Of a DNA stretch of 24,378 nucleotides, positions 5,104-11,647 are shown piece by piece. Below the pieces are notes generated by a model, which saw only the letters and a list, made by a program, of their open reading frames with translations, searched no databases and was not told the origin of the DNA. The stretch comes from a virus. The stretch spans positions 1 through 24,378 of the IMG/VR virus record IMGVR_UViG_3300046517_001840; one strand, given 5' to 3'. How positions within the stretch are numbered: the stretch's first letter is position 1; the number at the start of each line of letters is the position of its first letter. Position numbers and translations under genes: made by a program.

Positions 5104-5337
5104 TCACTCGGTAACATCCATCGAGCGCATCAAATCCAGCTTCATGCACTCGAGGACGCCGATCGCTCTGAGCCTATCCAGCCGCACGCCCTTCTCGACC
5201 GACAGCCAGGTGCTGTCCCCCGCCTTGAAGGACACCACGAACACGGTCGACAACTCACCATCCTTCGCCTGTTCTAGTAACCTCTCGAGATACTCGACGA
5301 TCCCCTCGGCGGGCGGGGTGCGGACAACGTTCAACAT
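5104..5337 (-). CDS. Small hypothetical phage protein
   Basis: 77 aa, not recognised by function. The layout is a helix (AEGIVEYLERLLEQAKDGEL), a beta hairpin (TVFVVSFKAGDSTWLSV) and a second helix (RLRAIGVLECMKLDLMRSM). This pattern recurs in small phage proteins of unknown role. The ATG at 5337 lies inside the end of the upstream gene (7-base overlap), which suggests coupled translation. Confidence 0.7.
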   Translation of the reverse strand: MLNVVRTPPAEGIVEYLERLLEQAKDGELSTVFVVSFKAGDSTWLSVEKGVRLDRLRAIGVLECMKLDLMRSMDVTE

Positions 5338-5576
5338 GATTTTTCCGCCGCGCTAAGGATGGCGTCATGGCATTCGCGGCCGTGGTCGCAGTAGACGCAA
5401 CGGTCTGACGCGCCCGTTTCAAATGTTTTGCATGGACCTAGATTGCCCTCGTATGTTCCACATTTACAGCCAGGATAGGCGAACCGCTCGGTTAGGGTCG
5501 TGTCGCAGCGACCTTGAGGCGCGCCGTTTACGCCCGCGGCGATGGCGTCCTCGTCGGGCTTCTGGTCGTCGGTCAT
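5331..5576 (-). CDS. Small Cys-rich, possibly zinc-binding protein
   Basis: 81 aa from ATG 5576, chosen because AGGGGAG lies eight bases upstream. An ATG at 5618 overlaps the previous stop (ATGA) but has no ribosome-binding site; it would give 95 aa. The Cys pattern CKCGTYEG...C...CVYCDHGRECH suggests a structural metal site. Function unknown. The gene sits mid-operon, between the N4 gp49-like gene and the 77-aa gene. Confidence 0.7.
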   Translation of the reverse strand: MTDDQKPDEDAIAAGVNGAPQGRCDTTLTERFAYPGCKCGTYEGNLGPCKTFETGASDRCVYCDHGRECHDAILSAAEKSC

Positions 5577-5614
5577 GGGTCTGGCTCCCCTGACGTGCAT
5601 GTGGCGATGTCCGG

Positions 5615-5911
5615 TCATAGCTTAGAGCGCAGCAGATACCCCTCGAGCGCCCAGATCTGATCTCTTGCGTCGGCGCGGGCGATTTTTTGACCGAGCTCCT
5701 GGTCAAAATTCTCCGGCGAGGCCGGCGCACTCTTGCCGATCACGGTGTAGCCATTCTGCAGGGTCAGGCAGCAGACGGTTGTGACCGTGCCGATAAAAAC
5801 ATGAAACTGCTCGGCGATGATCTGATCGTCGATATGTTGGGGGTTGAGCCGCGGCGCGTTAAGCCCCTTCGCCTGGATCTCGGCTTCTACCGCCGCTTCG
5901 TCTTTTGCCAT
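5615..5911 (-). CDS. N4 gp49 / Sf6 gp66 family protein
   Basis: 98 aa. The central and C-terminal sequence (TTVCCLTLQNGYTVIGKSAP, then NFDQELGQKIARADARDQIW, ending LEGYLLRSKL) fits the phage family named after N4 gp49 and Sf6 gene 66 (Pfam Phage_gp49_66), recognised here from memory of its motifs. The molecular role of that family is not established. The length is typical. GGGAAGGA precedes ATG 5911. It is the most confidently assigned small gene between the Acb2-like gene and the end of the operon. Confidence 0.85.
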   Translation of the reverse strand: MAKDEAAVEAEIQAKGLNAPRLNPQHIDDQIIAEQFHVFIGTVTTVCCLTLQNGYTVIGKSAPASPENFDQELGQKIARADARDQIWALEGYLLRSKL

Positions 5912-5914
5912 CGT

Positions 5915-6124
5915 TCATTCCTTCCCCGCCTGGAGCACAGGCGTGACAAACTTCACCTCGAGCTCGGCATCGCTGAGTTCAAGGTCACGCGGTGTCATGC
6001 GCCAGTGGACGTACCGGCCGTTATCGAGAATGGCCTCGAGCTCCCAGTCGCCAAAAGCAGCCGGCTTCGCCCTTACTGTCACGCCACCCATTAGGCGCGA
6101 CAGACGCTCAACCCCTACGCTCAA
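5915..6124 (-). CDS. Small hypothetical protein, TTG start overlapping upstream stop
   Basis: 69 aa if translation starts at TTG 6124, whose last two bases are the first two of the previous gene's TGA stop (TTGA). This mimics the ATGA coupling common elsewhere in the genome. ATG 6091 (58 aa) is the alternative; neither has a clear ribosome-binding site. The sequence looks like a compact beta fold (GDWELEAILDNGRYVHWRMT, LEVKFVTPVL). Function unknown. The stop is three bases before the next start. Confidence 0.6.
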   Translation of the reverse strand: MSVGVERLSRLMGGVTVRAKPAAFGDWELEAILDNGRYVHWRMTPRDLELSDAELEVKFVTPVLQAGKE

Positions 6125-6300
6125 GGCAGCGGACCCGGTGCCGGGATCGGCGGTGCAACCCCAAAGAGATTAACGTACTGCCTGTAAAGGGAGTGCAGGC
6201 AGTAAGTCCACAGCATGGTGTCCGCGGCCAGCTGGGTCGCGCGGGTTGCCGGGGTGGGCGAAAGGGCGATCATCCTTTGGTAATATAAACGTCCGGCCAT
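6121..6300 (-). CDS. 59-aa hypothetical protein
   Basis: Reading leftward from ATG 6300 to TGA 6123-6121 gives 59 aa beginning MAGRLYYQRMIALSPTPATR and ending PPIPAPGPLP. The start has a very good AAAAGGAGAA. The gene fits exactly between the Acb2-like gene (12 bases away) and the TTG of the 69-aa gene. The first two-thirds may be helical (LAADTMLWTYCLHSLYRQYV); the tail is Pro-rich. A 9-bp inverted repeat (6176-6184 with 6196-6204) lies within it. Function unknown. Confidence 0.8.
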   Translation of the reverse strand: MAGRLYYQRMIALSPTPATRATQLAADTMLWTYCLHSLYRQYVNLFGVAPPIPAPGPLP

Positions 6301-6312
6301 TGTCTTCTCCTT

Positions 6313-6528
6313 TTAAGATCGGGGGGTTCCGTCAGGGTGGCGGGTAATGGCGATGTTGGCCCACATCGCAACTTCGCGGAGCTTGCGCAGGAGGTAGGTC
6401 TTGTCGGGGCCGTCCGGCACTAGTAGGTCGATATCGATTGCAGTTCTGGCAAACACCTCGCGCATATTGCTCATCGCCGCCATCTGATCGTCGGTCGGCT
6501 TGAGGTACTCGAAAGTCGACTTGTCCAT
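6313..6528 (-). CDS. Acb2/Tad1-like cyclic-nucleotide sponge (anti-CBASS candidate)
   Basis: 71 aa from ATG 6528, which has GGGAG five bases upstream. An ATG at 6552 would overlap the terminase gene and lacks a site. The sequence carries the pattern of the Acb2/Tad1 hairpin-domain family: Y-x-x-P (YLKPTDDQMAAMSNMRE, residues about 8-24), then LLVPDGPDKTYLLRKLRE and VAMWANIAITRHPDG. Known Acb2 proteins are small helical oligomers that bind signalling cyclic nucleotides and so block CBASS immunity in the host cytoplasm. Some members also bind Thoeris signals. The family assignment is by motif recognition; binding is inferred. It directly follows terL in the leftward operon. Confidence 0.85.
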   Translation of the reverse strand: MDKSTFEYLKPTDDQMAAMSNMREVFARTAIDIDLLVPDGPDKTYLLRKLREVAMWANIAITRHPDGTPRS

Positions 6529-6542
6529 TAGTTCTCCCTTTT

Positions 6543-7943
6543 TTACGTCCATGCCGCCGCACTAAACGGCGCCGCGGCTGCGTTGAGCACCCTTCTTTCG
6601 CGCATCATCACCCGCCCGGTCAGGTTACTTTGGGTACCCAGGCAGAAATACTGCAGGGCATCGGAGATGTCCGACCAGGGATGTAGTTTTTCTGGAACAT
6701 CATCCAGAACACCATCCCGCCGACGGCGGTATCTGTACTTATTACCAAGAGAAGTTACTAAAATAGGACAGCCCTCCCGACTTATTTGGAGGGCAGATTG
6801 CCCCATGATTGTTTGCCGTAGTAACTTCTCGACTGCGAGAAGTCTCATATCGATATTGTTGGTGCTGGCGGGATACGCGAGGAACCCCTCGTCTTTCAGT
6901 ATGCTGAAAGGCGTTTCTTCTCGCGTCTGCGACTGTTGCCGGCCCGCCGGGTCGCCCACCACAAACACCCGCTTACCGGCAAAGGGCGGGCTATACAACA
7001 CCGGCTTAAGGTGCTCCTGGATCATTTGAAGGAGACCCATCCCCTCGGTGACGATCTCCTTCATAATGATCGCCCGACCAAAATTATCGTGTTGCCCTAT
7101 GACAGCGCAGGGTGTTCTGCCAAAGTCTAACCCCACCATGATTGGTTTGTTTGGGTTAACAATTACCTTCATGTCCTTGACATGACTCTCTGCATGAAAG
7201 GTTTTTCTAAAGACCGCCTGGCCGGCATTTGACGACCCCCACTGGCTCTCGACATGGACCGAGGCCCAGTCGATATCCTTGTCCTCCATGAGTTCGTCGT
7301 AATACCCCTCGGGAAGGTTCTCGGTGTTCTCCGCCCCCGGCACCAGGCCGGAGGGCTGGTGGTATAGGCACCACGCCGGCCGCGGGTTGAGCACGACCCG
7401 GTCGTGATACTGGCTATCGGTGTCCCACGGGTTGGTGTCGGCGATTATCCCGCGCCAAGAGGCCCCTCCTAGGGCCCGGCTTGGGTACCGCCCGCACCTG
7501 CCAAGTAATGGTCTAATGATATCAAAGGGTACCTCCCTTAATTCATTAACCCAAGCCCCTGTCAACTGTAATGACAGCAACCTGCGGACATCTTCCTTTG
7601 TGTCCAAAGGAATTAACATCCAGTCCGAGTGGACAGACGTTCTGTCAGGTAAATGTAGCCTGACCTGAATGGTGCTATCGGTCGTGTAGTAGTGCGCGAC
7701 CGGGCCGAGATACTGCATCGTGTCCGCCAGTACTGTTTGGCGGAGTTGTTGTAGGGTATTTCTGATACACGCGAACCGCGTGTATCGAACACCGTTATAA
7801 GCGCGCTGACTACAGGCCCTTTTGAGGAGCTCCATAATACAGCCCATTGTTTTCCCACTTCCAAGTGGGCCAACAAGGGTTCTGATGCGGTGCGCATCAT
7901 CGAGCATAAACCGGCGGACTGTGGGCGGCGGCCGGTAATCCAT
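6543..7943 (-). CDS. terL: Terminase large subunit (ATPase-nuclease)
   Basis: 466 aa, the DNA-packaging motor. It drives genome translocation into the procapsid at the portal and cuts the concatemer. The N-terminal ATPase has Walker A GPLGSGKT (25-32), a Walker B-like LTGAWVNE ending in Glu134, and a coupling-type IIADTNPWD near 170. The C-terminal RNase H-like nuclease shows acidic residues in VGLDFGRTP (Asp273), VVGDPAG (Asp331) and HPWSDISDAL (Asp425/Asp428). The length is usual. It starts at ATG 7943, sharing one base with the terS stop (TGATG). The coding DNA includes perfect hairpins at 7593-7612, 7764-7786 and 7854-7869. The gene runs opposite to the portal gene. Confidence 0.95.
   Translation of the reverse strand: MDYRPPPTVRRFMLDDAHRIRTLVGPLGSGKTMGCIMELLKRACSQRAYNGVRYTRFACIRNTLQQLRQTVLADTMQYLGPVAHYYTTDSTIQVRLHLPDRTSVHSDWMLIPLDTKEDVRRLLSLQLTGAWVNELREVPFDIIRPLLGRCGRYPSRALGGASWRGIIADTNPWDTDSQYHDRVVLNPRPAWCLYHQPSGLVPGAENTENLPEGYYDELMEDKDIDWASVHVESQWGSSNAGQAVFRKTFHAESHVKDMKVIVNPNKPIMVGLDFGRTPCAVIGQHDNFGRAIIMKEIVTEGMGLLQMIQEHLKPVLYSPPFAGKRVFVVGDPAGRQQSQTREETPFSILKDEGFLAYPASTNNIDMRLLAVEKLLRQTIMGQSALQISREGCPILVTSLGNKYRYRRRRDGVLDDVPEKLHPWSDISDALQYFCLGTQSNLTGRVMMRERRVLNAAAAPFSAAAWT
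7593..7612. repeat. Perfect 8-bp hairpin in terL
   Basis: TTCCTTTG (7593-7600) pairs exactly with CAAAGGAA (7605-7612) around TGTC. Confidence 0.85.
7764..7786. repeat. Perfect 10-bp hairpin in terL
   Basis: GATACACGCG (7764-7773) pairs exactly with 7777-7786 around AAC. On the minus strand it encodes the region around residues 53-60 of the terminase, and the protein reads normally. A shorter perfect repeat (CCCACTT, CC, AAGTGGG; 7854-7869) lies near the Walker A codons. Confidence 0.95.
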
Positions 7944-8539
7944 CAGACGTCGTCTTCGACAACGTCGAAGACGTCATCGTCGGGGTCAGTTATTCCACCA
8001 CCCTGTGGTGGACCGGGGATCTCATCGGGGTTAATGACCGCGGTTCCTTGGAACCGCGTCGGCGTCTCGTCAAAAAACATATTGAGGACAAAGGCGGCGC
8101 CGCCGGGGAGCCCCTTCGCGTCTTTGCCCCCTGAGAGCCCGTCAACTCCAGCTATACGAGACAGCTGCTTGAGGGCATCAATTCTCTGTTGGGCATTAAC
8201 CTTGCCGTCCAGCGCTAGGTTGGCGATCGGCGCGACGAGGCGCTCCGTCGCTTCCATCGCTTTAAGGCGGATCCGCCCCTCGACCCCGTGTTCGCTTTCA
8301 AACATCGCCTTCATTTTCTTGACCCCGGCGACAATATCGGGGTGCCGCGCCAGGTAGAAAAACAGGCGGTCGTCGGTCCCAAGACCGTAGCGGATGGCGA
8401 TTTCGTTGTAGTCGTGGATTTTGGCGGCGAGATCAAATTGCAGACGTAATATTAAGGCGTCATCTAAATCTGGGTTGTCGTTCAATACGATAACCCTATC
8501 GACGATAGTATCTATCTGATTAGTCAAAGGGTCTGCCAT
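7943..8539 (-). CDS. terS: Probable terminase small subunit
   Basis: 198 aa from ATG 8539, immediately upstream of terL with a TGATG junction. The small subunit recognises the packaging site and loads the motor. Residues about 25-60 include an HTH-like segment (LAAKIHDYNEIAIRYGLGTD). Residues 68-130 form long helices (VAGVKKMKAMFESEHGVEGR and VNAQQRIDALKQLSRIAGVD), consistent with the oligomerising part. The C-terminal 60 residues are Gly/Pro/Asp-rich and probably disordered. The assignment rests on the HTH, the length and position; the family is too diverse to match by eye. The start has only a weak ribosome-binding site. Three perfect hairpins lie in the last 40 codons. Confidence 0.75.
   Translation of the reverse strand: MADPLTNQIDTIVDRVIVLNDNPDLDDALILRLQFDLAAKIHDYNEIAIRYGLGTDDRLFFYLARHPDIVAGVKKMKAMFESEHGVEGRIRLKAMEATERLVAPIANLALDGKVNAQQRIDALKQLSRIAGVDGLSGGKDAKGLPGGAAFVLNMFFDETPTRFQGTAVINPDEIPGPPQGGGITDPDDDVFDVVEDDV
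7951..8058. repeat. Three perfect hairpins in the 3' end of terS
   Basis: CGTCTTCGAC (7951-7960) pairs with 7964-7973 around AAC, a 10-bp stem. TCCACCAC (7994-8001) pairs with 8005-8012 around CCT. CGCGGTTCC (8039-8047) pairs with 8050-8058 around TT. All are exact and fall in about 108 coding bases, in the part encoding the disordered C-terminal tail of TerS. Confidence 0.95.
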
Positions 8540-8556
8540 AGGTTTTACTGGCACGG

Positions 8557-8586
8557 TTGCAATAGGAAGTATTCCTAGTCTATATG
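8557..8586. promoter_or_regulatory. Divergent intergenic dyad between terS and portal
   Basis: The 48 bases between the divergent terS and portal starts hold a perfect dyad TAGGAA, GTA, TTCCTA (8563-8577). Rightward, TTGCAA (8557-8562) and TATATG (8581-8586) are 18 bases apart and resemble -35 and -10 boxes. If used, transcription would begin at about 8593, after the first portal start codon. The dyad would then be an operator between the boxes. Tentative. Confidence 0.4.
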
Positions 8587-8587
8587 T

Positions 8588-10843
8588 ATGACAGTCGGAT
8601 TTATAGGGGAAAGCCGCTTGCCTCCTGCGCTTCCCGTACCGGGGCCGGGTCCATCCTCGCCCGCGATGCCGTACCGGCAGATCGGTGGTGGGGGCGGTTT
8701 TCTGCGTGTCGTCAGCCCAGCCCAACTCGATGCGTCCGACGCGGCCAACCTGGCCGAGCTCTCGCGGCGCAACCGGCCCCAGCTGCCAGACGACCTGGGT
8801 GCCTACGTCCGCCGCCGCTGGGAGGCGTTCAGAAATCATAGGAATAGCGGGCAGAACCCGCTCAATGATCGGCTCCTGCGCGCGCAGCGCATGTTCGAGG
8901 GGCAGTACGACCCTACGAAATTAGCTGAGATCCGCAAGTTTGGCGGGTCCGAGGTCTACTCGCGCATGGTCGCGGTTAAGTGCCGCGGGGCAACGAGCCT
9001 CTTGCGCGACGTCTATATGGGCCCCGACCGCCCGTGGGATATCGAGCCGGTTGCCGACCCGCCGGTGCCGGCGGGGATCATGACGTCGATCGCCCAGACC
9101 CTGGCCGCCGAGGCGGCGGGGCTGCACCAGGCGGGGCAGCCGATCGACCCCGACCAGGTTCATATGCGCTATGTGAACCTGGTGCGCGCGGCACAGCAGA
9201 CGGCGCGGCGCAACGCGATGGTTCAGGCCGACGCCGCGGCCGACAAGATCGACGACATGCTAGTTAGCGGCGGGTTTTACGACGCACTGGCTGAGTTTTT
9301 GGTCGACATCTCGCTGTTTCCTTTTGCCTGCGTCAAGGGCCCGGTGGTCCGCATGGTGCCTAAGCTGGTGTGGCAGAACCGCCAGCCGACGATGCAGGTG
9401 ACCCCTCAGATGTTTTGGGAGCGGGTTGATCCGTTCAACCTCTACTGGACCCCCGGTGCGGCGTATTTCGAGGATGCCGAGGTTATCGAGCGCAAGAAGC
9501 TGACGCGTGCCGACCTCAACGATTGCCTGGGATTACCGGGGTATAACGAAGAGGCGGTGCGCGGCGCGCTCGAGGATTACGGCAAGGGGCTGCGCGACTG
9601 GCTCGACGCGCCGGATACCGAGGCGGCGCTCAACTCGGGCAAGGAAAGTCCGAGCATGAACCAGTCGCACATGATCGATGGGATCGAGTTTCACGGCAAT
9701 GTCCAGGGGCGGATGCTGGTTGACCAGGGGGTCGACGTGCCGGACCTCGACCGTGACTACATGGTGCAGACCTGGGTTGTCGGCCGGCACACCATCAAGA
9801 CCCAGATCACGCCGAGCCCGCGCCACCGGCATCCTTACTACCTGACCAGCTTCGAGAAGGTACCGGGGACCGTATCGGGCCACGGACTACCTGACATCCT
9901 TGAGGATTTACAGGAAGTCGCCAACGCGACCCTGCGCTCGCTGGTCAACAACATGAGCATAGCTTCGGGCCCGCAGGTGGTGATCAACACCGAACTGCTC
10001 GATCCGACAACCAACGAGGATACGCTCTACCCCTGGAAGCGGTGGAAGACGGTGTCCGACCCGTTGGGCAACCAGCGCGAGCCGGTCCACTTCTTCCAGC
10101 CGAGCTCCAATGCCCAGGAACTTATGGGGATCTACACTTCGATCAGTGGGCTGTCGGATGATATCTCGGCGATCCCGCGGTATATCACTGGTGAAAGTTT
10201 GAAGGGTGGGGCTGGGAGAACAGCTTCCGGCCTGTCCATGCTGATGGGCAACGCCACTAAGGTTCTCCAGACGGTCGCGTCGAACGTCGATATCGACATC
10301 ATCCGCGGCGTGCTGCAGTCGCTCTACGACATGATTATGTTGACCGACCAGACCGGGCTTCTGACCGGCGAAGAGCAAGTCAAGGTCAACGGCGTCGTCG
10401 TGGCGATGCAAAAAGAGACCGAGCAACAGAAACAACTCCAGTTCCTGCAGATCACTGCGAACCCGGTTGACACTGAGATTATCGGTCCGGTCGGCCGCGG
10501 CCGGGTGCTGCGCGCGCTGTCGCAGAATTTGGGCCTGCCGGACGACGTTGTGCCGGACGACCAGGCGCTGATCTCTAAGCAGCAGGCTCAGCAGCAGATG
10601 CAGGCGGCGATGCTTAAGGCACAGGCGAGTGGGGCTTTGCCGGTTGGCCAACCAGGGAAACCTGGTGGTCCGCCTGGTGGCCCGCCAGGCCCAGGTGGTC
10701 CTGGTGGCCCGCCAGGCGGCGGACTGCCGGGGCTAGGCCCAGCGCCTGGGGCTGCTGCAGCGGCACAGGGCAACCAGGCGCCGCGGCCGGGACCGCCGTC
10801 ATTCCAGGACATCGCCCCCCAGGTCAACACGGTTACCCAGTAG
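8588..10843 (+). CDS. Portal protein with collagen-like C-terminal tail
   Basis: 751 aa. It forms the dodecameric ring at the capsid vertex through which DNA passes and to which the tail attaches. The size and sequence (DRLLRAQRMFEGQYDPTKLA, LPDILEDLQEVANATLRSLV, a long helix QQKQLQFLQITANPVDTEII) fit podovirus-type portals. The body ends at about 675. Residues 687-721 are a Gly-X-Y run (GQPGKPGGPPGGPPGPGGPG), followed by an Ala/Pro/Gln tail. ATG 8588 lacks a well-spaced ribosome-binding site. ATG 8669 (residue 28) is an alternative, and the intervening stretch is Pro-rich. It is the first gene of the rightward virion operon. Confidence 0.92.
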   Translation: MTVGFIGESRLPPALPVPGPGPSSPAMPYRQIGGGGGFLRVVSPAQLDASDAANLAELSRRNRPQLPDDLGAYVRRRWEAFRNHRNSGQNPLNDRLLRAQRMFEGQYDPTKLAEIRKFGGSEVYSRMVAVKCRGATSLLRDVYMGPDRPWDIEPVADPPVPAGIMTSIAQTLAAEAAGLHQAGQPIDPDQVHMRYVNLVRAAQQTARRNAMVQADAAADKIDDMLVSGGFYDALAEFLVDISLFPFACVKGPVVRMVPKLVWQNRQPTMQVTPQMFWERVDPFNLYWTPGAAYFEDAEVIERKKLTRADLNDCLGLPGYNEEAVRGALEDYGKGLRDWLDAPDTEAALNSGKESPSMNQSHMIDGIEFHGNVQGRMLVDQGVDVPDLDRDYMVQTWVVGRHTIKTQITPSPRHRHPYYLTSFEKVPGTVSGHGLPDILEDLQEVANATLRSLVNNMSIASGPQVVINTELLDPTTNEDTLYPWKRWKTVSDPLGNQREPVHFFQPSSNAQELMGIYTSISGLSDDISAIPRYITGESLKGGAGRTASGLSMLMGNATKVLQTVASNVDIDIIRGVLQSLYDMIMLTDQTGLLTGEEQVKVNGVVVAMQKETEQQKQLQFLQITANPVDTEIIGPVGRGRVLRALSQNLGLPDDVVPDDQALISKQQAQQQMQAAMLKAQASGALPVGQPGKPGGPPGGPPGPGGPGGPPGGGLPGLGPAPGAAAAAQGNQAPRPGPPSFQDIAPQVNTVTQ
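10642..10666. repeat. Palindrome and GNRA-loop hairpin in the collagen-like codons
   Basis: GGTTGGCCAACC (10642-10653) is a perfect 12-bp palindrome. It overlaps ACCAGG (10651-10656), which pairs with CCTGGT (10661-10666) around a GAAA tetraloop. They mark the start of the Gly-X-Y coding repeat. Confidence 0.8.
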
Positions 10844-10854
10844 GAGACAAGACA

Positions 10855-11106
10855 ATGGCCAGCACGACAGCTTTTGGCAAAGACAAGGGGCTCACCTCGA
10901 AGTCGATGGACATGATTTCGGGGGGCAGCAGCGGCAATGGCGGTGGCGGCTACGACAGCGCCGAGGACAGCAGCAACAGCGGCAGCGGCCCGACCGGGAG
11001 CTCGCGCTCTTACCCCAAGGGCGGTTCTAAGCCGGCCGACACCCAGGATGCGCCGTTTAACCCGCAGAAGGTTGCCGCGACCGACTACCGGGTGGGAGGC
11101 GTGTGA
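10855..11106 (+). CDS. Small disordered Gly/Ser-rich virion-operon protein
   Basis: 83 aa with AGGAG eight bases before the ATG. Residues 22-60 are almost entirely Gly, Ser, Asn and Asp (SGGSSGNGGGGYDSAEDSSN), flanked by a short Lys-rich start and a QKVAATDYRVGG end. No domain is recognised. Its place between portal and scaffold suggests a minor head or ejected protein, which I cannot verify. Its stop overlaps the next start (TGATG). Confidence 0.75.
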   Translation: MASTTAFGKDKGLTSKSMDMISGGSSGNGGGGYDSAEDSSNSGSGPTGSSRSYPKGGSKPADTQDAPFNPQKVAATDYRVGGV

Positions 11107-11372
11107 TGGCGTCGGGACCGTCCGGCAGCGCCTACACCTCGCTGCCCAGCATCGCGACGCTGGCCGGGTACGGCAGCGGCGGGATGGGGCAGCCGTCCGG
11201 GGTCAGCGGCCGGATGGGTAAGCGCATCGCCCGTCAGAGCCACGGCAGCTTTGTCGGCCAGAAGGGCAGCGGGAGCTCGACGATCACCGGCGGTGACCCG
11301 ATGCAGCACATGGCCGAGCAGTACAGCAAGCAGCCGCCTGGGGTCGACGACATGTCGGGTGGATCCTACTGA
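11106..11372 (+). CDS. Small Gly/Ser-rich protein
   Basis: 88 aa from ATG 11106, chosen because GGGAGG lies six bases upstream. A GTG three bases earlier is possible. The protein is low in complexity and rich in Gly, Ser and Gln (GYGSGGMGQPSGVSGRMGKR), with no recognisable domain. Its stop overlaps the following start (TGATG). Function unknown; probably a small virion component by context. Confidence 0.75.
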   Translation: MASGPSGSAYTSLPSIATLAGYGSGGMGQPSGVSGRMGKRIARQSHGSFVGQKGSGSSTITGGDPMQHMAEQYSKQPPGVDDMSGGSY

Positions 11373-11647
11373 TGGCCCTGTCGCTCGACGGCGAGACCTA
11401 CGAAGCGATCCAGCGGCTGCGCAACGACAGCAGCTGGCGGCGCTTTGTGACCTGTGTGGAGGACCATTCCAACCGGTTCTTCCACCAGGCGCTCGACGCG
11501 CCGGCCGGCGACCAGCGCACCGACAACATCGCCTATGCCCGCGCCTTCCGTGATCTCCTCGTGGTGATCATGGCGGCGGAACAGAACACGACGCCGGGGC
11601 ACGTCGTAAAGCCGCCTGTGGTGCGGCGTGAGAAAGCCCATGCCTGA
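11372..11647 (+). CDS. Hypothetical head-region protein
   Basis: 91 aa, mainly helical (DGETYEAIQRLRNDSSWRRF, DNIAYARAFRDLLVVIMAAE), with a flexible basic C-terminus. No family recognised. Its TGATG start and 8-base overlap with the scaffold gene make it part of the head-assembly operon. Confidence 0.75.
   Translation: MALSLDGETYEAIQRLRNDSSWRRFVTCVEDHSNRFFHQALDAPAGDQRTDNIAYARAFRDLLVVIMAAEQNTTPGHVVKPPVVRREKAHA

Noticed and set aside
4579-5277. Long rightward frame of 232 aa
   Set aside because: It lies opposite three well-supported leftward genes (zinc-ribbon/HTH, membrane protein, 77-aa protein) and has an Arg/His/Asp-rich shadow composition.
8540-8839. N-terminal extension of TerS to 298 aa
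   Set aside because: It would overlap the portal start region on the other strand. ATG 8539 gives a normal TerS length, and the extra 100 residues look like antisense translation.
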